From Streptomyces sp. PsTaAH-137 (lineage in GTDB: Bacteria > Actinomycetota > Actinomycetes > Streptomycetales > Streptomycetaceae): a stretch of DNA of 64,000 bases. The position numbers and the translations under genes were made by a program. Location: positions 124,001 through 188,000 of the forward strand of contig NZ_QLLY01000010.1 of NCBI RefSeq assembly GCF_003259365.1, read 5' to 3'. The notes below the pieces were generated by a model. The model ran no database searches. It worked only from the letters and a program-made list of their open reading frames with translations, and had not been told where the DNA came from. Below, piece after piece: positions 34,669 to 42,114 of the stretch (position 1 is its first letter; each line of letters starts with the position of its first letter).

Positions 34669-36093
34669 ATGAGGGGGCACTATGACTGGGTGGCTGCCGC
34701 AAGGTCGTCGTCCGGTGCGACACGGTACGAATACAGCGATGCGGGCCCGGTGCGCGGGGCCGTACGCAAGGTCGGCCGTGCCCTGAGACTGCCGTTCACG
34801 GGCACCGCGCGCGGTATCCGGAAGGCGACACACGCGCACGGCGCGGGCGAGTCGGGCCTCGGAAAACTCATCGAACTCCATGCGGTGAACGGCGCGGGCG
34901 ACGTCATGATCACCGTCGCGCTGGCCTCCACGGTGTTCTTCTCGGTGCCGACGGACGAGGCGCGCGGCCGGGTGGCCCTGTATCTGGCGATCACCATGGC
35001 GCCGTTCACCCTCCTGGCCCCCGTGATCGGACCGCTGCTCGACCGGCTGCCGCACGGACGGCGCGCCGCGATGGCCGGGTCGATGCTGGCCCGGGCGCTG
35101 CTCGCCCTGGTGCTGTCCAGTGCCGTGGTGGGCGGGAACCTCCAGCTGTATCCGGCCGCGCTCGGTGTGCTGGTCGCGTCGAAGGCGTACGGGGTGGTGC
35201 GCTCGGCCGTGGTGCCGCGGCTGCTGCCGCCCCGGTTCTCCCTGGTGAAGGCCAATTCGCGGGTCACCCTCGCCGGGCTGCTCGCCACCGGTGTGGCGGC
35301 GCCGATCGGCGCCGGGCTCCAGGCGATCGGGCCGCGCTGGCCGCTGTTCGGGGCGTTCGTGCTCTACGTCTCCGGGATGTTCCTGTCGTTCTCGATGCCG
35401 CGCAAGGTCGACTCGGCGAAGGGCGAGAGCCGGGCGCTGCTCGTCGCCGACGAGGAACATCTGCACGGGCCCGCGAAGCGGCAGCGCAAGCCCGGTCTGC
35501 GCACCGTCGGGCCCGCCGTCACCCATGCCCTCGCCGCGAACGCCTCGCTGAAGTGCCTCTCCGGCTTCCTGATCTTCTTCCTCGCCTTCCTGCTGCGCGA
35601 GCATCCGATGACCGGGCAGAGCGCGGCCGTGTCGCTGGGGATCGTGGGGGTGGCGGCCGGGGCCGGGAACGCGCTGGGGACGGCCGTCGGGGCCTGGCTC
35701 AAGGCGCGGGCGCCCGAGATCATCATCGTGACCGTGGTGGCCGTGGTGCTCGGGGTCGCGGTGCTCTCCGCCGTGTTCTTCGGGGCGCTGATGACGGCGT
35801 GTCTGGCGGCCGTGGCCGGGTTCGCGCAGGCCCTGTCGAAACTGTCCCTGGACGCGACGATCCAGCGGGATGTCCCGGAGGCGGTGCGCACCTCCGCCTT
35901 CGCTCGCTCCGAGACCCTGTTGCAGGTGGCCTGGGTCCTGGGCGGGGCCATCGGGATCGCGCTGCCGCTGGTCGGAGCGCTGGGTCTCTCCGTCGCCGCC
36001 GCCATCGTGGCCCTCGGCTGGCTCACCACAGCCCGAGGCCTCCTCTCCTCAGCCCGCCACACCCACCCCGCACGCCCGTCCCGGGTCGCCTGA
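34669..36093 (+). CDS. MFS transporter
   Basis: The protein has 474 residues and about 12 spans; the first ~70 residues are hydrophilic (MRGHYDWVAAARSSSG ... GTARGIRKATHAHGAGE) before the membrane part begins at GDVMITVALASTVFF. ATG at 34669 has AAGGG close upstream; an in-frame ATG at 34642 has no better signal, so the start is uncertain by nine residues. The substrate is unknown. It is divergent from DUF3027; the 258-base gap (34411-34668) shows no repeat or clear operator. Repeat locus E follows. Confidence 0.82.
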   Translation: MRGHYDWVAAARSSSGATRYEYSDAGPVRGAVRKVGRALRLPFTGTARGIRKATHAHGAGESGLGKLIELHAVNGAGDVMITVALASTVFFSVPTDEARGRVALYLAITMAPFTLLAPVIGPLLDRLPHGRRAAMAGSMLARALLALVLSSAVVGGNLQLYPAALGVLVASKAYGVVRSAVVPRLLPPRFSLVKANSRVTLAGLLATGVAAPIGAGLQAIGPRWPLFGAFVLYVSGMFLSFSMPRKVDSAKGESRALLVADEEHLHGPAKRQRKPGLRTVGPAVTHALAANASLKCLSGFLIFFLAFLLREHPMTGQSAAVSLGIVGVAAGAGNALGTAVGAWLKARAPEIIIVTVVAVVLGVAVLSAVFFGALMTACLAAVAGFAQALSKLSLDATIQRDVPEAVRTSAFARSETLLQVAWVLGGAIGIALPLVGALGLSVAAAIVALGWLTTARGLLSSARHTHPARPSRVA

Positions 36094-36312
36094 CGGCCGG
36101 TGGCCGCTTCTCGCGCAGTTCCCCGCGCCCCTGGGTAGTCCTCCACGCGCGCCACCGTCGTGGCTGGTCGCGCAGTTCCCCGCGCCCCTGAGATGCGCAC
36201 TTCGTGCGCCATCTCATCAACGACAGAGGCGCGGCGGAGCCGCAGCTTCAAGGGGAAGGCGCGCGAAGCGCAGCCTTCAGGGGCGCGGGGAACTGCGCGA
36301 CCAGCCACGACG
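36092..36312. repeat. Nested palindromic repeat locus E (2 forward, 1 reverse core)
   Basis: Forward cores are at 36113-36132 and 36170-36189 and the reverse core at 36279-36298. The cassette orientation is as in A-C. The two forward cores carry different left flanks, GGTGGCCGCTTCTC and CGTCGTGGCTGGTC, the two alternative linkers of the family. Confidence 0.9.
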
Positions 36313-36380
36313 AAAGCGGCACCCAAGGGCACGGAAACGCCGACACACGCCCCACCCCGAGCGGCAGCGAACCCGCCAGA

Positions 36381-36386
36381 TAGCCT
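36381..36386 (+). promoter_or_regulatory. -10 hexamer TAGCCT for a leaderless DUF2771 transcript
   Basis: TAGCCT ends six bases before the ATG at 36393. This probably drives the whole DUF2771-mqnB-mqnD operon. Confidence 0.5.
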
Positions 36387-36392
36387 TCCGCC

Positions 36393-36869
36393 ATGACCTC
36401 CCAGCGTTTCGCCGCGCGCCACCGCCGCGCCCTGGCCGCCGTCGGTGCCGTAGGCGCCGGACTGCTCGTCCTCTCCGCCTGCGACAAGCCGACCCCGCTG
36501 GCCACCGTCACGGTGGACCGCAGCACGGTGAACTCCGAGGCCAGCTGCTACAACGACGGCAAGTCGCTCAAGACCTCCTCCCTCCAGGGCTGCCTGAAGG
36601 ACAAGGACGCCAAGACGATCAAGGTCGACCCCGACGCGACGGTCCGCTTCGGCGTCGACCCCGAGGTCGCGGACAAGGGCTGGACGATCCTGATGAACGG
36701 CCAACCCCTGACCGACTCCAGCAAGAAGACCTACCGCACCATCCCCGGCAACGTGTTCTTCAACCAGCAGTACGGCGCCACCGGCTCGGCCACCACGGTC
36801 ACGATCCTGGAGGGCGGCAACTCGAAGGCGTACGGCCTGTGGTCGTTCAAGCTCAAGAAGGACTCCTGA
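36393..36869 (+). CDS. DUF2771 lipoprotein
   Basis: The protein has 158 residues. A lipoprotein signal ends in LLVLSAC with the lipidated Cys30. The mature part (VTVDRSTVNSEASCYNDGK ... FGVDPEVADKGWTILMNG) matches DUF2771, an actinobacterial family of unknown role. It is the first gene of the run leading into mqnB and mqnD, with overlapping stop and start; whether it is linked to quinone metabolism or only cotranscribed is unknown. Confidence 0.85.
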   Translation: MTSQRFAARHRRALAAVGAVGAGLLVLSACDKPTPLATVTVDRSTVNSEASCYNDGKSLKTSSLQGCLKDKDAKTIKVDPDATVRFGVDPEVADKGWTILMNGQPLTDSSKKTYRTIPGNVFFNQQYGATGSATTVTILEGGNSKAYGLWSFKLKKDS

Positions 36870-37528
36870 CGGACACCGCGCACATCCTCGTAGCCACCGC
36901 GGTCCCGGCGGAACGGGACGCGGTGGCACGCGGTCTGCACGACGGCGGACCGATCGACGTCGTGGCGGTCGGCGTCGGCCCGGCGGCCGCGGCGGCCGGC
37001 ACCGCGACCGCCCTGACGAAGGCGGCGCTCGCCGGACACCCGTACACGCTGGTCGTCTCGGCCGGCATCGGCGGCGGCTTCACGGCCCCGCCCGGCGCGG
37101 TCCTGGTCGCCGACGCGATCACCGCCGCCGACCTCGGCGCCGAGACCCCCGAGGGCTTCGTACCGGTCACCGAACTCGGTTTCGGCACCGTCACCCACCG
37201 TCCGCCGGCTTCCCTCGTACGAGACCTCGCCGCCCGCACCGGAGCGACCGTCGGCACCGTGCTCACCGTCTCCACGGTGACCGGCACCGCCGACCGGGCC
37301 GCCCTCCTCGCCCAGCGCCACCCCGGCGCCGTGGCGGAGGCCATGGAGGGCTTCGGGGTCGCCGAGGCGGCGGCCGCGCACGGCGTTCCCGTGGCCGAGA
37401 TACGTACCGTCTCCAACGCCGTCGGGCCCCGCGACCGCGCCGCCTGGCGCATCGGTGACGCGCTCGCCGCGCTCGCCGACGCGTTCGGGAAGGCGGCGCC
37501 CGTACTGGAGAGTTGGAAGAACACATGA
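36866..37528 (+). CDS. mqnB: Futalosine hydrolase
   Basis: MqnB hydrolyses futalosine to dehypoxanthine futalosine plus hypoxanthine in the alternative menaquinone pathway. The frame encodes a nucleosidase-fold protein: HILVATAVPAERDAV, VSAGIGGGF, EAMEGFGVAEAAAAHG (catalytic Glu region) and EIRTVSNAVGPRDR. No ATG, GTG or TTG fits well. A CTG at 36866 overlaps the DUF2771 stop as CTGA, exactly like the ATGA junction to mqnD, with AAGGA just upstream; this gives 220 residues. The alternative is GTG at 36839, inside the previous gene. Confidence 0.88.
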   Translation: MTDTAHILVATAVPAERDAVARGLHDGGPIDVVAVGVGPAAAAAGTATALTKAALAGHPYTLVVSAGIGGGFTAPPGAVLVADAITAADLGAETPEGFVPVTELGFGTVTHRPPASLVRDLAARTGATVGTVLTVSTVTGTADRAALLAQRHPGAVAEAMEGFGVAEAAAAHGVPVAEIRTVSNAVGPRDRAAWRIGDALAALADAFGKAAPVLESWKNT

Positions 37529-38379
37529 CTGACAGCACGCGCATCGCGTTCTCGCCCTGCCCGAACGACACCTTCGTCTTCGACGCCTGGGCCCACGGCC
37601 GCGTCCCCGGCGCCCCCGCGCTGGACGTGACCTTCGCGGACATCGACATCACCAACGGCGTCGCCGAGCGCCGCGACCCCGCGTTCGACCTCCTGAAGGT
37701 CAGCTACGCGGTTCTGCCCTACGTCCTCGACGACTACGCGCTGCTGCCCTGCGGCGGCGCCCTCGGCCGTGGCTGCGGGCCGCTGGTCCTCACGCGGGAT
37801 GCGGGCGTGGACCTCTCCGACAAGCGCGTCGCGGTGCCGAGCGAGACCTCGACCGCGTATCTGCTCTTCCGGCTGTGGGCGGCCGATGTCGTGCCCGGCG
37901 GCGGGGTCGGCGAGATCGTCGTGATGCCGTTCCACGAGATCATGCCCGCCGTGCGCGACGGGAAGGTCGACGCCGGGCTCGTCATCCACGAGGCCCGCTT
38001 CACCTACCAGAACTACGGCCTGCACAAGCTCGCCGACATGGGCGAGCACTGGGAGGCCACGACCGGCCTGCCGATCCCCCTCGGCGCGATCATCGCGCGG
38101 CGCGACCTCGGCGCCGAGAAGCTGCGCTCGTACGCGGAGGCCGTGCGCACCTCGGTCCGGCTGGCCTGGGAGGCGCCCGAGGCCTCGCGGGCGTACGTCA
38201 TGGAGCACGCCCAGGAGATGGACCCGGCCGTCGCCGACCAGCACATCGGGCTCTACGTCAACGAGTTCACCGCCGACCTCGGCGACGACGGTTACGCGGC
38301 GATCCGCGGGCTGCTCACCCGGGCCGCCGCCGAGGGCCTGGTCCCGGCACTGGCGCCGGACGCACTCTCGTTCCCGTAA
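37525..38379 (+). CDS. mqnD: 1,4-dihydroxy-6-naphthoate synthase
   Basis: The enzyme has 284 residues and acts in the futalosine menaquinone pathway, converting cyclic dehypoxanthine futalosine to 1,4-dihydroxy-6-naphthoate. It has the periplasmic-binding-protein-like MqnA/MqnD fold: IAFSPCPNDTFVFDAW at the N terminus, LLKVSYAVLPYV, VPSETSTAYLLFRLW and VIHEARFTYQNYGLHK. The ATG overlaps the mqnB stop (ATGA). Other mqn genes must lie elsewhere. Downstream is a hairpin with TTTT. Confidence 0.95.
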   Translation: MTDSTRIAFSPCPNDTFVFDAWAHGRVPGAPALDVTFADIDITNGVAERRDPAFDLLKVSYAVLPYVLDDYALLPCGGALGRGCGPLVLTRDAGVDLSDKRVAVPSETSTAYLLFRLWAADVVPGGGVGEIVVMPFHEIMPAVRDGKVDAGLVIHEARFTYQNYGLHKLADMGEHWEATTGLPIPLGAIIARRDLGAEKLRSYAEAVRTSVRLAWEAPEASRAYVMEHAQEMDPAVADQHIGLYVNEFTADLGDDGYAAIRGLLTRAAAEGLVPALAPDALSFP

Positions 38380-38381
38380 TT

Positions 38382-38426
38382 GACCCGGATTTCCGGCCCC
38401 TCAATGCACCATGCGGCGGGTCTTTT
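38382..38426 (+). terminator. Possible terminator of the mqn operon
   Basis: GACCCG (38382-38387) can pair with CGGGTC (38417-38422), followed by TTTT. The loop is long and an alternative CCGG/CCGG hairpin overlaps the left arm, so this is tentative. Confidence 0.4.
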
Positions 38427-38442
38427 CGCGCCGTAGATTCGA

Positions 38443-38463
38443 TGACGTACCGAGCGGACGTCA
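38443..38463. promoter_or_regulatory. Inverted repeat TGACGT-N9-ACGTCA before the NmrA-like gene
   Basis: Perfect 6-base arms are separated by nine bases, ending 18 bases before the ATG. A possible -10 (TAGATT, 38434-38439) lies immediately upstream, so a bound protein would sit just after the transcription start. Confidence 0.5.
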
Positions 38464-38481
38464 CAGAAGAGGGTGCGGAAC

Positions 38482-39237
38482 ATGAGCAGAATCGCCGTCG
38501 CGGGTGCCACCGGAACGGTCGGCACGAAGATCACCGCCCGGCTCGCGGCGGCGGGTCACACCGTGGTGCCGGTCTCCCGCGCCGCCGGGGTCGACCTGCA
38601 CACCGGTGCGGGGCTCAAGGAAGCGCTGACCGGGGCGGACGCCGTGATCGACGCGGCGAACGCGTTTCCGTCCGACCCGGACGCCGATGTCGTCGAGGTC
38701 GTGGCCGGGGCCACCCGGCTGCTGCTCGACACCGCCCGCGAGCTGGGGGTCGGGCGGTTCGTGCTCGTCTCCATCTGCAACATCGAGAACCCGGTGTTCG
38801 ACCGGAACCCGTACTACGTCGCCAAGCGGGAGCAGGAGAAGGCGGTGGCGGCGAGCGGGCTGCGCGGGACGGTCGTGAAGACCACGCAGTGGCACGAGTT
38901 CGCGACCAATCCCGCCGCCGTCGCCTTCGGCGATTCCGAGGTGACCGTCGGGGACTGGCTGATTCAGCCGGTCGCCGCCGATGCCGTGGCCGATGTCGTG
39001 GCCGAGCTGGTCGTCGCCGACGATGCGCCGGAGCTTGTGGAGCTGTCCGGTCCGGAGACCGTCCGTCTCCCTGACCTCACGGCCCGCCTGCTGTCGGTCC
39101 GGGGCGACGCCCGCCCGGTCGTCTCCGTCCCCGCGGCGATCCCGGAACTCTCGGAGGGCGTCCAGCTGGCCCCCGCCGGGGCCCGCATCGTGGGCCCGAC
39201 CATCGAGGAGTGGCTCCGCACCGAGGCCGCCAAGTAA
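38482..39237 (+). CDS. NmrA-like NAD(P)-binding protein
   Basis: The protein has 251 residues. The N-terminal Rossmann motif is VAGATGTVG at residues ~5-14; further features are ADAVIDAANAF and VGRFVLVSICNIENP with YYVAKREQEKAV, where the Tyr/Lys pair is YxxxK-like (YYVAK). It is an atypical short-chain dehydrogenase of the NmrA/SDR_a5 group, either a redox sensor or a reductase. ATG at 38482 is preferred over a GTG nine bases upstream. It is alone between the mqn operon and repeat locus F. Confidence 0.85.
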   Translation: MSRIAVAGATGTVGTKITARLAAAGHTVVPVSRAAGVDLHTGAGLKEALTGADAVIDAANAFPSDPDADVVEVVAGATRLLLDTARELGVGRFVLVSICNIENPVFDRNPYYVAKREQEKAVAASGLRGTVVKTTQWHEFATNPAAVAFGDSEVTVGDWLIQPVAADAVADVVAELVVADDAPELVELSGPETVRLPDLTARLLSVRGDARPVVSVPAAIPELSEGVQLAPAGARIVGPTIEEWLRTEAAK

Positions 39238-39254
39238 AAGGTCTCGTCTCCGTC

Positions 39255-39540
39255 TGCGGCCCGGCGGCCTCTTCTCGCGCAGTTCCCCGCGCCCCTGGGT
39301 CGTACGTCGGCTGACGGCCGGTGGGGCTTCTCGCGCAGTTCCCCGCGCCCCTGGGTCGTACGTCGGCTGACGGCCGGTGGGGCTTCTCGCGCAGTTCCCC
39401 GCGCCCCTGAGGCATGCGCTTCGCGCCGCCTCCCCTTCTGAGGCTGCGGCTCCGCCGCGCCTCTGGTGATGAGATGGCGCACGAAGTGCGCATCTCAGGG
39501 GCGCGGGGAACTGCGCGAGAAGCCCCACCGGGCCGCGGGC
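39255..39540. repeat. Nested palindromic repeat locus F (3 forward, 1 reverse core; 56-base tandem duplication)
   Basis: Forward cores start at 39277, 39333 and 39389, exactly 56 bases apart; the unit between the last two (GGTCGTACGTCGGCTGACGG and onward) is repeated almost exactly. The reverse core is at 39497-39516. The cassette is in the D orientation, with the GCGCACGAAGTGCGC hairpin next to the reverse core. The locus fills the convergent 359-base gap before the cold-shock gene. Confidence 0.9.
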
Positions 39541-39596
39541 GAAAGACGACCGAGAAGGAGCCCGGGCAACCCCGACACGGACAGGCCGACCGGAGG

Positions 39597-39980
39597 TCAG
39601 ACGTCCAGTTGGTCGGCGACCGCGCGGAGGAGGCCCGCGATTTTGGCGCCGGCGGCCTTGTCGGGGTACCGGCCCCGTTCCAGCATCGGCGTGATGTTCT
39701 CCAGCAGCGTCGTCAGATCCTGCACGATCGACGCCAGTTCGTCCGGCTTGCGCCGCTGGGCGGCCGCCACGGACGGCGTCGGATCGAGAATCGTGACCGA
39801 GAGCGCCTGATCGCCGCGCTGCCCCGCGACCACCCCGAACTCGACCCGCTGACCGGGCTTGAGGGAGTCGACGCCGGCCGGAAGTACGGAGGAGTGCACG
39901 AAGACGTCGCCGCCGTCGTCGCGGGAGAGGAAGCCGAAGCCCTTCTCGCTGTTGAACCACTTGACCTTGCCGGTAGGCAC
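39597..39980 (-). CDS. Cold-shock domain protein with C-terminal extension
   Basis: The protein has 127 residues and a GTG start with GAGGAC upstream. Residues 1-65 form the cold-shock domain, with RNP1 KGFGF (13-17) and RNP2 VFVHSS (26-31). The extra ~60 residues (RKPDELASIVQDLTTLLENITPMLERG ... IAGLLRAVADQLDV) form helices absent from CspA and are typical of one actinobacterial subgroup. It is an RNA/ssDNA-binding protein. Upstream DNA has two exact tandem copies of a 10-base sequence. Confidence 0.92.
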   Translation of the reverse strand: MPTGKVKWFNSEKGFGFLSRDDGGDVFVHSSVLPAGVDSLKPGQRVEFGVVAGQRGDQALSVTILDPTPSVAAAQRRKPDELASIVQDLTTLLENITPMLERGRYPDKAAGAKIAGLLRAVADQLDV

Positions 39981-40013
39981 GTGAAGTCCTCGTCCTCGTA
40001 CTAGAAAGAAAAC

Positions 40014-40033
40014 GCTCTGGACAGCTCTGGACA
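40014..40033. repeat. Two tandem copies of GCTCTGGACA upstream of the cold-shock gene
   Basis: The copies at 40014-40023 and 40024-40033 are exact and one helical turn long. They lie 34-53 bases before the GTG on the minus strand, in the likely 5' leader or promoter. Confidence 0.8.
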
Positions 40034-40097
40034 GCAATACGGCGGGCCGCGACCGACCCGCCGCCACCTAGACTATGGGCCCCTCTGGGCTGGGAAC

Positions 40098-40103
40098 TAC
40101 CCT
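40098..40103 (+). promoter_or_regulatory. -10 hexamer TACCCT for a leaderless transcript
   Basis: TACCCT ends six bases before the GTG at 40110 without an SD sequence. Confidence 0.5.
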
Positions 40104-40109
40104 GGCTGG

Positions 40110-40370
40110 GTGCGTGACAAAACCCAACTCAATTCCCGGGCAGCCGTGAGCGGCCCCGGTGACGGCCTCGTGAAAGCGGGCGGCATCGTCTTCGTCGTGG
40201 GGGCGATCGCCACCCTGGTCACGATGGCCCCGCTGTTCCTCGGCACCGACCCGTTCCCGTCCGTCGCCTACGCGGTGTGCATGCTGATGGGCGTCGGTTT
40301 TCTGCTGGCCGCGGCCGGGGTGCTGCGCGGCATCGCCGTCCAGCGCCGTCAGGCGCGCTCGGCGACGTAG
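40110..40370 (+). CDS. Small two-span membrane protein
   Basis: The protein has 86 residues and two hydrophobic spans (~21-44 and ~51-73), with LVKAGGIVFVVGAIATLVTMAPLF and MLMGVGFLLAAAGVLRGIA, and a basic tail. I recognise it as a conserved Streptomyces hypothetical but know no function. The GTG at 40110 fits the leaderless -10 spacing. The 3' end overlaps the convergent HAD gene by 22 bases. Confidence 0.8.
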   Translation: MRDKTQLNSRAAVSGPGDGLVKAGGIVFVVGAIATLVTMAPLFLGTDPFPSVAYAVCMLMGVGFLLAAAGVLRGIAVQRRQARSAT

Positions 40371-41017
40371 CCCTCCAGCCACGCGGGGAACGCGGTGAGG
40401 TCCGGGAGGATCACGTCCGCGCCCGCGGTGCGGAGCGTGTCGGCGTCGCACGGGCCGGTCGGCACCGCCACGGACAGCGCGCCGACGGTGCGTGCGCCGC
40501 GTACGTCACCGATGTGGTCGCCGACGTAGACGCTCGCGCCGTGCTCGCGCAGCGCCTCGCCCTTGCCCTCGGCCCACAGGTCGCCGACGACGGCGTCCGC
40601 GTCGATGCCCAGGTGCGACAGGTGCAGCTTGGCGTTGGGCTCGTACTTCGCCGTGACGACGATCGCCCGGCCGCCCGCCGCGTGCACGGCGGCGATCGTC
40701 TCGTGGACGCCCGGCATCGGCAGCGTCGGCTCGATCGCGTATGTGGGATACATCTCACGGTAGAGCGCGGTCATGGCCGGAATCCGCTCCGCCGGGAACC
40801 AGTTCGCCATCTCCTCGGTGAGCGGCGGGCCGAGCCGGGTGACGACCAGGTCGGCGTCGATGTACGCGCCCGTCCGCTCGGCCAGGGCCACCCAGGTCGC
40901 GCGGATCCCGGGGCGCGAGTCGATCAGGGTCATGTCGAGGTCGAAGCCGACGACGGGGCCGGACGTGCTGGTGGGGGCGGGGTTCTGGGGATCTGTGAGG
41001 GCAGCCATGGGCGCCAT
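40349..41017 (-). CDS. HAD-superfamily hydrolase (phosphoglycolate phosphatase-like)
   Basis: The protein has 222 residues. HAD motif I is FDLDMTLIDSR, motif II is the AIVVTAK Thr, motif III the Lys in the same region, and motif IV VYVGDHIGDVRGA. The helical cap between residues ~40 and ~100 places it in the Gph/PPase group acting on small phosphorylated metabolites. Starts at 41017 or 41008 (MAPMAAL) are equally plausible; a longer frame to 41062 would reach the iron box. It is divergent from the siderophore importer. Confidence 0.85.
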   Translation of the reverse strand: MAPMAALTDPQNPAPTSTSGPVVGFDLDMTLIDSRPGIRATWVALAERTGAYIDADLVVTRLGPPLTEEMANWFPAERIPAMTALYREMYPTYAIEPTLPMPGVHETIAAVHAAGGRAIVVTAKYEPNAKLHLSHLGIDADAVVGDLWAEGKGEALREHGASVYVGDHIGDVRGARTVGALSVAVPTGPCDADTLRTAGADVILPDLTAFPAWLEGYVAERA

Positions 41018-41054
41018 TGTGCCCGGGCATACGATGACCTCGCACAGCCCGCAC

Positions 41055-41073
41055 TTAGCCAAGCCTTACCAAG
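41055..41073. promoter_or_regulatory. DtxR/DmdR-type iron box
   Basis: TTAGCCAAGCCTTACCAAG matches 13 of 19 positions of the DtxR/IdeR consensus TTAGGTTAGCCTAACCTAA. It lies 37 bases before the first permease start, so iron should repress the importer operon. Confidence 0.6.
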
Positions 41074-41109
41074 CCTCGTGCTTGATCGAGCCCCTCGGAG
41101 AGCACGCCC

Positions 41110-42114
41110 ATGCCCGTCAGACCCGGTGCCGCCAGGGTGGGCGCGCTCGTGGTGGCCGCCGTGGCCCTGGCCCTGGCGGTGCTGCTCAGCCTCGCGGTGG
41201 GCGCCCGCGCGATCGCGCCCTCGGACGTGATCGACGCCCTGCTGCACGGCGGGCACAGCGACGCCGCCGAGGTGGTCCGGGGCCTGCGGGTGCCGCGCAC
41301 CGTGGTCGGCGTGATGGTCGGCGCGGCCCTCGCGCTGGCGGGAACCGTGCTCCAGGGCATCACCCGCAACCCCATCGCCGACCCCGGCATCCTCGGCATC
41401 AGCCAGGGCGCCTCGGTCGGCGTCGTGCTCGCCATCGCCTACCTGGGCATCCACACGCTCACCGGGTACGTGTGGTTCGCGTTCGCCGGGGCCGGGATCG
41501 CGGCCGTCGCCGTGTACGCGATCGCCGCGTCCGGGCGGGGCGGCGCGACCCCGGTGAAGCTGGCGCTCGGCGGCGCCGCGATCAACGCGCTCCTGGTGTC
41601 CGTGACGACGGCCGTGCTGACGACGAAGGCGTCCGCGCTGGACGAGTTCCGGTTCTGGCAGGTCGGTTCGCTGTCCGGCCGGGACGCCGGTCTGATCGGC
41701 CAGATCTGGCCGTTCCTGCTGGTCGGCGTGATCCTCGTGCTCTCCGTCGCACGCGGCCTCGACGCGCTCGCACTCGGCGAGGACGTGGCGAAGGGGCTCG
41801 GGCAGCGGGTGGCGACCGTACGGATCGTGGGCGGGCTCGGCGCGACGGTGCTGACCGGCGTCGGGGTCGCCGCCGCCGGGCCGATCGCGTTCATCGGGCT
41901 CGCCGTGCCGCACATCGCGCGCGCCGTGGTCGGCTCCGACCACCGCTGGCTGCTGCCGATGGCCGCGCTCATCGGGCCCGTGATGCTGCTGGTGTCCGAC
42001 ACGGTGGGCCGGATCGTCTTCCCGCCCAGCGAGGTGCCCGCCGGGGTGATGACGGCGCTGCTCGGGGTGCCGTTCCTGGTGACCCTGGTGCGCCGGAAGG
42101 CGGTGCCCGCGTGA
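41110..42114 (+). CDS. Iron-siderophore ABC transporter permease 1 (FecCD family)
   Basis: The permease has 334 residues; CGGAGAG precedes the ATG. About ten spans are present with the FecCD landmarks LRVPRTVVGVMVGAALALAG, GILGISQGAS and GPIAFIGLAVPHIAR. It forms a heterodimer with the next permease. An iron box lies upstream. The operon (permease, permease, ATPase; all junctions GTGA or ATGA) has no binding-protein gene; the nearest candidate is the lone lipoprotein at 50866-51834. Confidence 0.92.
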   Translation: MPVRPGAARVGALVVAAVALALAVLLSLAVGARAIAPSDVIDALLHGGHSDAAEVVRGLRVPRTVVGVMVGAALALAGTVLQGITRNPIADPGILGISQGASVGVVLAIAYLGIHTLTGYVWFAFAGAGIAAVAVYAIAASGRGGATPVKLALGGAAINALLVSVTTAVLTTKASALDEFRFWQVGSLSGRDAGLIGQIWPFLLVGVILVLSVARGLDALALGEDVAKGLGQRVATVRIVGGLGATVLTGVGVAAAGPIAFIGLAVPHIARAVVGSDHRWLLPMAALIGPVMLLVSDTVGRIVFPPSEVPAGVMTALLGVPFLVTLVRRKAVPA

